From: Acidobacteriota bacterium | Lineage (GTDB): Bacteria > Acidobacteriota > Polarisedimenticolia > J045 | Assembly: GCA_027001345.1 (NCBI GenBank) | Contig: JALTMS010000617.1 | Location: 1 to 10,293, forward strand | Direction: 5' to 3' | Length of the DNA: 10,293 nt | Part shown: one piece after another, positions 1-6,248 of the stretch | Layout of the letters: each line of letters begins with the position of its first letter | Numbering within the stretch: position 1 is the stretch's first letter | Translations under genes and position numbers: made by a program | The notes under the pieces: model-generated | What the model saw: only the letters and a program-made list of their open reading frames with translations | The model's database searches: none | What the model was told of the DNA's origin: nothing

Positions 1-323
1 GTGTGGCGACGGTCCACACCGCGGCCACCGGAGTCGAGACCCTGACCCGGTGCGAGCACGGCGAGTCCGACCTGCTGTTGATCGATGCCCAGTTGCCCGA
101 CATCGATGGTTTCGAACTCACGCGCCGGATCAAGGAACGGCCCGCAGCGCCTCTGGTGGTGATCCTGGTCCTCTTCGACTATGCCGCGGTACAGCAGGAG
201 GCAGCGGCGGCCGGTGCGGATGGGCTGATCGACAAGACCACTTTCATCCAGCAGCTCGGTCCCATCTTGCCTGACCTCGTCCGCCGTCAGGCGGCCCGGC
301 GAGGAGATGTACCGGGGCCCTGA
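1..323 (+). CDS. Response-regulator receiver-domain protein, 5' end outside window
   Basis: This is the C-terminal part of a CheY-like receiver domain. Reading frame 3 is open from the window edge to TGA at 321-323. The motif LLLIDAQLPDIDGFEL gives the phospho-acceptor Asp (codon 84-86) at the end of beta-3 and the usual loop after it. AAGADGLIDK supplies the conserved Lys near the C-terminus. The beta-1 acidic pair (DD) expected in this family is missing, so the true start lies upstream; the GTG at position 3 is not a credible start. Only about 28 residues follow the conserved Lys, so no output domain is attached at the C-terminal end. The protein is therefore a single-domain receiver or the tail of a larger hybrid. 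The switch Thr/Ser of the family, 22 residues before the Lys, is Val here (codon 168-170). The partner is unknown. The gene converges on the neighbouring regulator with no spacer. Confidence 0.85.
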   Translation, partial: VATVHTAATGVETLTRCEHGESDLLLIDAQLPDIDGFELTRRIKERPAAPLVVILVLFDYAAVQQEAAAAGADGLIDKTTFIQQLGPILPDLVRRQAARRGDVPGP

Positions 324-962
324 TCAGGGTTCGACCAGCCCCGTGCGAATCGCCAGTCGCACCAGGCCGGCCACGTCGTAGATCTCCAGCCGCTCCATCA
401 GGTGGGCGCGGTGGGTCTCGACGGTCTTGACGCTGACGTTCAGATCGGCGGCGATCTCCTTGGTCGAGCGCCCTTCGGCGATCAACTGAAGGATCTCCCG
501 CTGTCGGGCGGTGAGGGTTGCCAGCGGATCGTCATGATCGCCGCCGGCTCGTAGAAAGGCCGAGACCACCTTGGTCGAGATCGCGGGGCTGAGATAGCTC
601 TCGCCGCGGGAGACCGCCACCAGGGCCAGGTCCAGCTCGGTGGCGACGGCGTCCTTGAGCAGATAGCCGGCGACTCCCGCCCGCAGAGCCTGGGCCACGT
701 AGCCCTCGTCGGCATGCATCGAGAGGATGATCACCCGGGTGCGGGAGGAGACCCTGGAGGTGCGCGCCGCGACCTCCAGACCGTTGAGGCCGGGCATGGT
801 GATGTCGAGCAGGGCCACGTCGGGCTGATGCCGCTCGATCAACTCGAGGGCCGAACGTCCGTCACCCGTTTCCGCGACGATCTGCACGCCGGGGATCTTC
901 TCCAGCAGCATGCGGATACCGGTGCGGACCAGATGATGGTCGTCGGCCAGCAGGACCTTCAC
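324..962 (-). CDS. NarL/FixJ-family response regulator (receiver plus LuxR-type HTH)
   Basis: This 212-residue protein has the standard length and layout of NarL-type DNA-binding response regulators. The receiver domain (about 1-120) has the acidic pair Asp7-Asp8, phospho-acceptor Asp53 in ALLDITMPG, switch Ser81 in IILSMHAD, and Lys103 in GYLLKDA. A linker follows, then a GerE/LuxR helix-turn-helix at about 146-210, with LTARQREILQLIAEGRSTKE and the recognition helix around VSVKTVETHRAHL. The start is GTG at 960-962, preceded by GGAGGT at a 5-base spacing. This is the only start that keeps the full beta-1 strand (VLLADD). The gene lies 3 bases after the kinase stop, so the two are surely co-transcribed and probably translationally coupled. 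By family it should be phosphorylated by that kinase and act as a transcriptional regulator in the cytoplasm. Its targets cannot be read from the sequence. Confidence 0.96.
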   Translation of the reverse strand: MKVLLADDHHLVRTGIRMLLEKIPGVQIVAETGDGRSALELIERHQPDVALLDITMPGLNGLEVAARTSRVSSRTRVIILSMHADEGYVAQALRAGVAGYLLKDAVATELDLALVAVSRGESYLSPAISTKVVSAFLRAGGDHDDPLATLTARQREILQLIAEGRSTKEIAADLNVSVKTVETHRAHLMERLEIYDVAGLVRLAIRTGLVEP

Positions 963-965
963 CGC

Positions 966-3900
966 TCACCTCCAGGGAATATGTACCGTGATCGTCGTGC
1001 CTGCGCCGGGCGATGAGTCGATGGCCAGCTCTCCACCGAGCGACTCGACCCGCTCCCGGATGCCCAGCAGGCCCAGGTGCTGGCCTCCCGCCGCGCGGCG
1101 CAGCGCCTGGCTGACGTCGAAGCCCTGCCCATCGTCGCGCACTTCGATTTCGAGCTGGCCGCCCCGGTGCTCGACACGAACCGTGACCCGCGAGGCCTGC
1201 GCGTGCCGCATCACGTTGGTCAGCGCCTCCTGCACACAGCGGAAGGCGGTGATCTCCACCTCCGGTGGCAGGCCCCGAGGCGGGCCCTGGGGGGCGATCT
1301 CGATCTCGAGGCCCGCTCGCTGGGCCTGGGCTTCGAGGTAAGAGCGCAGTGCCGGACCGAGGCCGAGTTCGTCGAGCAGGGGCGGTCGCAGGTCGAGGGA
1401 GAGCGCCCGGACATGGCGGATCATTCGATCCACCACTTCGATGGTGTCCGCCACGCGTTCGCCGGCTTCCGAGGAGGGAGCGAGGGAGGCCAGGAGCTGG
1501 AGATTGATCTTGGCCGCGGTCAGCCCCTGGCCCATCTCGTCGTGGAGTTCTCGGGCGATGCGCTTGCGCTCGTCCTCCTTGGCCAGCTCCAGGCGGCGGG
1601 TCAGCCGGCGCAGTCGGCCATAGGCTTCGTGGAGTTGCTCGCGGCTGGCGTGCATCTCCGCCAGGGCCTGCTCACGCTGGTTCTTCAGTGCCAGCAGTTC
1701 CCGATTGCGGCGTTCGAGGGTCGAGGTGCGGCGCCGGTGAGCGGCGAAGACGGCCAGGATCAGTAGTCCCGCCACCGCCAGCCGGAACCACAGCGTCATC
1801 CAGAAGGGTGGGACCACCACCAGCGTCAGAGAGGCTGTCGCATCGCTCCACACACCATGGGAAGAGCGGCCGCGCACTTGCAAGGTGTACTTGCCCGGAT
1901 CGAGATTGGTGAAGGTCACCTCGCGACGGTCGCCGATTTCGATCCATTCGTCGCGCAGGCCGGCGAGGCGGTAGGCAAAGCGGTGCCGGCGGGTGTCGCC
2001 GAAGTCGAGAACGGCAAAGGAGAAGGTGAGAATCTTGCCGTAGGGCACCTCCATCCGGCGCAGCTCCCAGGGTGGGCGATCGGCAGAGATGCTGCCGTCG
2101 AGGGTGCTGATCGCCCGCAACACGGTCGGTGCCGGTGGAGAGGGGGCGACATCGAGGCCGCGCTCGATGACCAGCAGGCCGCTGGACGAGCCGAAGTAGA
2201 GCCGGCGGCGTCCCGAAAAGCTGGCGCCGCCGTTGAAGCCGGTGGCCGGCAGTCCGTCGCCGGCATCGACGCTGATCAGCGAGCCGGACCGGGTGTCGAA
2301 GCGCGTCAGACCGTTGGGCGCGGCGAGCCAGAGCACCGTGCCATCGACCGCCAGCGCGCGCACCGTATCGTCGGCCAGGCCGTCGCGCTCGGTGAAGTGC
2401 TCGAAGAACACCCGGTCGCCCTGGCGGCGCACGGCGTTGAGGCCGCCGCCTGCGGTGGCGATCCACACCGTGCCCGCATCGTCGACGGCAAGTGACGTGA
2501 CGTAGTGGAAACTCAGCGAGTGCGGGTCGCCGGGATCGGGCAGGTAGCGGACCACCCGGCCCGTGGCGCGGTCGAGAGCATTGACGCCTCCCGAGCGCGT
2601 GCCGACCCAGAGCACGCCCTGCGGATCTTCCGCCAGAGCGGTGATGTAGTTGTCGCTGAGGGTGGCCGGATCTTCGGGGTCGTGAACGAAGGCTTCGAAG
2701 CTCGTCGCACCGCGGCGCAGGCGGAACAGACCGCTGCCGCCGACGCCGATCCACAGCTCGCCTTCCCGGTCGCGGTGCAGCGCCGTCACGTAGCCCGGGC
2801 CGAGGGAGCCGGGAGTCGCGGGGTCGTGGGCGAAGACTCGGGTGCCCTTGCCGGCTTCCACATGGAACAGGGGGCCCATGCTGCCGACCCAGAGACTGCC
2901 GTTCTCGCCCTCGGCCAGGGAGAGCAGCGTCCCCCGGGTGAGAGGGTCGGGAACGACGCGTGGATCCTGGGTGAAGTGCGCCGCGCCGGGTCGGCGGAAG
3001 CACAGGCCTTTGCCCCAGGTGCCGGCCCACACCCGCCCGCTGCTGTCCTCGAGCACCGAGGTGACATCGTCGAAGCTCAGGCCCTGGCGGGTGGTGAGCA
3101 CTTCGCTGCGCAGGGCCGGCCGGCGGGCGCGCAGGACTCCGTGGGACCAGGTGCCGAACCATACCGCGCCCGTGTGATCGACGGTCAGGGAGGCGATGCG
3201 CTCTTTGGCCAGCTCAGCGGCCGTACGGGCGGGAGGAGGAAGGAATCGCCTCGTGACCACGTCCAGGCGATCGACGCCGCCACCCCAGGTGCCGATCCAC
3301 AGCGTCCCCTCCGGATCGATGGCCAGAGAGGTCACCAGTGGATAGCTCAGGCTCTGCGGATCCTCGGGCTCGGAGGTGAAGTGTTCGAAGCGACGGCGTG
3401 GCGGATCGAGCCGGTCGAGGCCCCCTTCGGTGGCGATCCACAGGGCACCCTGGTCGTCCTTCGCCAGGGCGAAGACCTGATCGCTGATCAGGGAAGCGGG
3501 GTTTCCGGGGTCGTGACGCCAGCGCGCGAAAAAGCGTCGCTCGCGGTCGAGTCGGGCCAGCCCGCCTCCCACCGTGCCGACCCAGAGATAGCCCTGGTCG
3601 TCCTCCTGTAGTGCGTAGACGTAATCGTGGGGCAGGGCCCGCGGATCGCCGGGGTCGGCCAGCAGACGCTGGAAGTTGCCCGTGGCGGGATCGAGGCGAT
3701 TGAGCCCGATCTGGGTGCCGACCCAGATGACGCCCTGACGATCCTCGACGATCACGTTGACGCTGTCGTGGGTGATGGTGGTCGGGTCGGCCGAGTCGTG
3801 CCGGAAATGCTCGAAGCTCCAGTCCGCGCGCGAGAGGCGATCGAGACCGCTGGAATTGGTGCCGATCCACAGGTTGCCCGCCCGATCCTCGTAGATCGTG

Positions 3901-4196
3901 CGCACGTAGTTGTCGGATAGCGAGTCGGGATCGCCGATCACGTGCTCGAAGCTGGTCGCGCGGTGCCCGTCGTACATCACCAGCCCGTCCCGGGTGCCGA
4001 TCCAGATGAAGCCCGCCCGGTCCTGGTGGATCGCGGTGACATTGTCGATGGGCAGGCCCCGCTCGGAGCCGAAGTGCTCGACCACCAGGTCGGGCGGGCC
4101 GCTCGCGACGGCCGGGTCGGTCAGGGTCAGTCCCAGGACCAGGGCCAGCAGCCCGCGGAGGGCCGTGCGAGGGAGGGAACGAGCGGGGATCGACAT
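966..4196 (-). CDS. Membrane sensor histidine kinase with 14-blade Reg_prop periplasmic sensor, Y_Y_Y domain and HisKA_3/HATPase core
   Basis: This 1076-residue sensor kinase has a signal peptide (1 to about 31, hydrophobic LLALVLGLTL, likely cut after AVA). From about 35 to 675 there are 14 WIGT-type beta-propeller repeats of roughly 48 residues, for example GFIWIGTRDGL and GTLWIGTWGGGV. That number is enough for two seven-bladed propellers. A Y_Y_Y domain (about 720-795, with FAYRLAGLRDEW and LDPGKYTLQVRG) leads into one membrane segment (about 800-820, RLAVAGLLILAVF) and a coiled linker. The DHp helix is of HisKA_3 type with phospho-acceptor His885 in ARELHDEMGQGL. The ATPase domain has N-box Asn994 (ALTNVMRH), DDGQGF and GLLGIRERV. 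The layout matches the periplasmic sensors of Bacteroides hybrid two-component systems, but this protein has no receiver or HTH; those functions lie in the next gene. The ATG at 4196 is preferred because a clean signal peptide follows; an upstream TTG at 4208 is possible. The ligand is unknown; a polymer breakdown product is a guess by analogy. Confidence 0.95.
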   Translation of the reverse strand: MSIPARSLPRTALRGLLALVLGLTLTDPAVASGPPDLVVEHFGSERGLPIDNVTAIHQDRAGFIWIGTRDGLVMYDGHRATSFEHVIGDPDSLSDNYVRTIYEDRAGNLWIGTNSSGLDRLSRADWSFEHFRHDSADPTTITHDSVNVIVEDRQGVIWVGTQIGLNRLDPATGNFQRLLADPGDPRALPHDYVYALQEDDQGYLWVGTVGGGLARLDRERRFFARWRHDPGNPASLISDQVFALAKDDQGALWIATEGGLDRLDPPRRRFEHFTSEPEDPQSLSYPLVTSLAIDPEGTLWIGTWGGGVDRLDVVTRRFLPPPARTAAELAKERIASLTVDHTGAVWFGTWSHGVLRARRPALRSEVLTTRQGLSFDDVTSVLEDSSGRVWAGTWGKGLCFRRPGAAHFTQDPRVVPDPLTRGTLLSLAEGENGSLWVGSMGPLFHVEAGKGTRVFAHDPATPGSLGPGYVTALHRDREGELWIGVGGSGLFRLRRGATSFEAFVHDPEDPATLSDNYITALAEDPQGVLWVGTRSGGVNALDRATGRVVRYLPDPGDPHSLSFHYVTSLAVDDAGTVWIATAGGGLNAVRRQGDRVFFEHFTERDGLADDTVRALAVDGTVLWLAAPNGLTRFDTRSGSLISVDAGDGLPATGFNGGASFSGRRRLYFGSSSGLLVIERGLDVAPSPPAPTVLRAISTLDGSISADRPPWELRRMEVPYGKILTFSFAVLDFGDTRRHRFAYRLAGLRDEWIEIGDRREVTFTNLDPGKYTLQVRGRSSHGVWSDATASLTLVVVPPFWMTLWFRLAVAGLLILAVFAAHRRRTSTLERRNRELLALKNQREQALAEMHASREQLHEAYGRLRRLTRRLELAKEDERKRIARELHDEMGQGLTAAKINLQLLASLAPSSEAGERVADTIEVVDRMIRHVRALSLDLRPPLLDELGLGPALRSYLEAQAQRAGLEIEIAPQGPPRGLPPEVEITAFRCVQEALTNVMRHAQASRVTVRVEHRGGQLEIEVRDDGQGFDVSQALRRAAGGQHLGLLGIRERVESLGGELAIDSSPGAGTTITVHIPWR
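968..973 (-). promoter_or_regulatory. Ribosome binding site of the response regulator, overlapping the kinase stop codon
   Basis: On the minus strand the junction reads GGAGGTGAGCGGTG. GGAGGT lies 5 bases before the GTG start, and its last T is the first base of the kinase stop codon TGA (966-968). A ribosome finishing the kinase therefore sits on the regulator's initiation site, the usual arrangement for translational coupling. This site also decides in favour of the GTG start. Confidence 0.85.
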
Positions 4197-4320
4197 GGCT
4201 GAGATCAAGAGTACCGCGACCTCGGCCCGGCGGGGCTGCCGTTGACTGGTTTTTCAGTTAAGCTTGCGCCTTTCCCCGCCACCGCCCGGGCCGGCCCGGG
4301 CGCGATCAGGATTGCCAGCC
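4197..4320. promoter_or_regulatory. Divergent intergenic region between sensor kinase and acyl-CoA dehydrogenase
   Basis: These 124 bases separate two divergent genes and must hold the promoters of both unless transcription starts inside a neighbour. A short AT-rich patch (about 4248-4265) stands out from the GC-rich surroundings. TTGACT at 4242-4247 would be a good sigma-70 -35 box for the + strand, but the bases 17 further on (TGCGCC) are not a convincing -10. I therefore call the region and not a defined promoter. The right part contains the 20-bp palindrome listed separately. AGGA (4308-4311), 9 bases before the ATG at 4321, is the likely ribosome binding site of the dehydrogenase. No clear Shine-Dalgarno sequence is seen in front of the kinase ATG. 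Confidence 0.5.
4283..4302. repeat. Perfect 20-bp GC-only palindrome upstream of the acyl-CoA dehydrogenase
   Basis: The sequence CGCCCGGGCCGGCCCGGGCG equals its own reverse complement over all 20 bases. It ends 18 bases before the ATG at 4321. As DNA it could be an operator for a dimeric repressor. As RNA it could form an 8-bp all-GC stem with a CCGG loop directly ahead of the ribosome binding site. The low complexity of the sequence means that chance in a GC-rich genome cannot be excluded. Confidence 0.6.
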
Positions 4321-6042
4321 ATGACCGACGAAAAGCACGCGCTACCCGCTCCTCCGACCGAGGGTCTGTTCCTGGGCAAGATCGACGAGGAGAGCATTTA
4401 CCCTTTCCCCGAACAGGATCCCGACGAGAAGGAGATCGCCGACATGACCGTCGCGGCCTTCCGCGAGTGGGCCGACGACAACCTCGACTCGGAGAAGATC
4501 GACCGGGACCAGGAGATTCCAGAATCCGTCCGCCGGCAGCTCGGTGAGCTGGGCCTGCTCGGCGCGACGGTACCCGAAGAGTACGAGGGAGCCGGTTTCG
4601 GCACCACCTCCTACTGCCGGCTGGTGGAAGAGATGTGCCGGCGCGACGCGTCGTTGTCGGTCTTCCTCGGTGCGCACCTTTCGATCGGCGCCAAGCCCCT
4701 GCTGCTCTACGGCAACCCGGAGCAGAAGGCCAGGTACCTGCCGGGGGTGGCTACCGGCGAGACGATCTGCGCGTTTGCTCTGACCGAGCCCGGCTCGGGT
4801 TCCGACGCCAACGCGATGCGCACCACAGCCGAGTGGGACGACGCCAAGGGCGTCTTCCGTCTCAACGGCAACAAGATCTGGATCACCAACGGCTCCTATG
4901 CCGAACTCTTCTCGGTCTTCGCCAAGGCCCGGGGCGCAAGGGGCAACGGCCCGGGGGCCTTTATCGTTCGTCGTGGCCAGAAGGGCTTCAGCAACGGGCC
5001 CTCCGAACACAAGCTCGGCATCCGCGGAACGGCCACCACCGAGCTGGCGTTCCAGGATGTGGAGGTCGCCCCGGAGGACGTGATCGGCGAGATCGGCGAG
5101 GGCTTCAAGATCGCCCTCGAGACCCTCGAGACCGGCCGCCTTTCGCTGGGTGCCGGCTGCACCGGGGGCTCGAAGGAATGCCTGAAGATGGCCGTCGAGC
5201 ACGCCACCGAGCGCACCCAGTTCCGCAAGACGATCATCTCCTTCGGCATGATCCGCGAGAAACTCTCCCGCATGGCGGCCCACACCTACGGTTCGGAGAG
5301 TGCGGTCTATCTCACCTCGGGCCTGATCGACCGCGACCATCGCACGCTCCCCGTGGAGGCGGGCTACTGCAAGGTTCTCGGAAGCGAGACTCTCTGGGAG
5401 GTGGTCAACGACACGGTGCAGGTGGTCGGCGGCATCGGCTACATGGAGGAGTACCCCTACCAGCGTTCCCTGCGCGATGCGCGGATCAATCTGATCTTCG
5501 AGGGTACCAACGAAATCCTGCGCCTTTCGGGCACCCTCGAAGCGCTCAAGGAGCCGAGCCATGCGGTCACTGCTCGGCTCAAGGCCGAAAAGGCCGGCCT
5601 CGGCGCCGAGGGGCTCGAGCAGGCCATGGGGGCGATTGCGGGTCAGGCGGCCACCGTACCCCGCTGGGTGCCGGAGGTGATCGCCGTCGAAGGCGAGTGC
5701 TTCGCTGCGGCCGTCACGGCCTTCTCGGCCAAGGTGGTCGATGTGCTACGCCGTCACCGCCGCCGCATTCTCGGCCAGCAGTACACGCTGCGTCGTCTGG
5801 CGGACGGCGCGATCCAGCTCTACGCGATGCTGGCGGTGCTCTCCCGCGTCTCGACCCGGATCGCCGCGGTGGGCGAGGAGCGCAGTGCGAAGGAAATACT
5901 TCTCGCCCGACGCTTCATCGAGGAGGCCGCCGTCCGCGTTCATCACGAGGTCGAGGCCATCGAGACGCCACGAGACGGTTTCGACGATCAGCTCGCCGAG
6001 CTGCTTGGTGAAGAGGGCCGTTACCCGGCACCCCTGTTCTGA
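4321..6042 (+). CDS. Acyl-CoA dehydrogenase, long-chain (VLCAD/ACAD9-like, FadE-type)
   Basis: This 573-residue flavoprotein should catalyse the first step of fatty-acid beta-oxidation, alpha-beta dehydrogenation of acyl-CoA, passing electrons to ETF in the cytoplasm. Domains run in the usual order. An N-terminal helical domain (about 30-150) follows a charged leader. The middle beta domain carries the FAD signature FALTEPGSGSDA (about 151-165) and KIWITNGSYA. The C-terminal helical domain carries QVVGGIGYMEEYPYQR (367 onward) and the catalytic base Glu394 in LIFEGTNEILR. A further helical extension of about 160 residues follows, as in VLCAD, ACAD9 and the roughly 590-residue bacterial FadE proteins; short-chain members stop near 380-400. 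Long-chain preference is inferred from that extension. The ATG at 4321 (AGGA nine bases upstream) is chosen over the in-frame TTG at 4264, which would add a proline- and arginine-rich leader spanning the palindrome. The gene stands alone, with no thiolase or hydratase beside it. Confidence 0.95.
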   Translation: MTDEKHALPAPPTEGLFLGKIDEESIYPFPEQDPDEKEIADMTVAAFREWADDNLDSEKIDRDQEIPESVRRQLGELGLLGATVPEEYEGAGFGTTSYCRLVEEMCRRDASLSVFLGAHLSIGAKPLLLYGNPEQKARYLPGVATGETICAFALTEPGSGSDANAMRTTAEWDDAKGVFRLNGNKIWITNGSYAELFSVFAKARGARGNGPGAFIVRRGQKGFSNGPSEHKLGIRGTATTELAFQDVEVAPEDVIGEIGEGFKIALETLETGRLSLGAGCTGGSKECLKMAVEHATERTQFRKTIISFGMIREKLSRMAAHTYGSESAVYLTSGLIDRDHRTLPVEAGYCKVLGSETLWEVVNDTVQVVGGIGYMEEYPYQRSLRDARINLIFEGTNEILRLSGTLEALKEPSHAVTARLKAEKAGLGAEGLEQAMGAIAGQAATVPRWVPEVIAVEGECFAAAVTAFSAKVVDVLRRHRRRILGQQYTLRRLADGAIQLYAMLAVLSRVSTRIAAVGEERSAKEILLARRFIEEAAVRVHHEVEAIETPRDGFDDQLAELLGEEGRYPAPLF

Positions 6043-6064
6043 TCGCCAGGTCATCGGCACCCGC

Positions 6065-6104
6065 CGAGCCCCGCCCGCACTCCGCGGACGGGGCTCGCTG
6101 TTTT
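6065..6104 (+). terminator. Rho-independent terminator of the acyl-CoA dehydrogenase gene
   Basis: It begins 22 bases after the dehydrogenase stop. CGAGCCCCG (6065-6073) pairs perfectly with CGGGGCTCG (6089-6097). After one C/A mismatch the stem continues with CCGC/GCGG (6075-6078 with 6084-6087), closing on a 5-base loop. The stem is followed by CTG and TTTT (6101-6104). The T-tract is only on the + strand side, so it serves the dehydrogenase and not obviously the convergent protease gene. Confidence 0.85.
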
Positions 6105-6248
6105 CGACGGCCGCGCCCGGAGCTGGCTCTCCGGCCACGTGAAAGCGGCTACCCCCTGGTGGATCTGCCCCGGCTTGCCGCGCTCATGCCGAGGGCTCTT
6201 CCGATTCTAGAACAACACCTGCCAGATCCAGGCATCACCTCCCGCCGT

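Noticed and set aside
2505..3611. Open reading frame of 368 codons on the + strand opposite the sensor kinase propeller.
   Set aside because: Its periodic composition simply mirrors the propeller repeats on the other strand.
4242..4270. TTGACT as a sigma-70 -35 box for the acyl-CoA dehydrogenase.
   Set aside because: At 16-18 base spacing there is no acceptable -10 box, so it is mentioned only as part of the intergenic region.
4342..5562. Open reading frame of 406 codons on the minus strand, antisense to the acyl-CoA dehydrogenase.
   Set aside because: The + strand has clear dehydrogenase motifs throughout. The antisense product shows no recognisable domain and is the usual shadow in GC-rich coding DNA.
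6220..6234. Small inverted repeat TGCC/GGCA after the metalloprotease stop, considered as its terminator.
   Set aside because: The stem is only 4 bp with a 7-base loop and there is no T-tract in the minus-strand direction.
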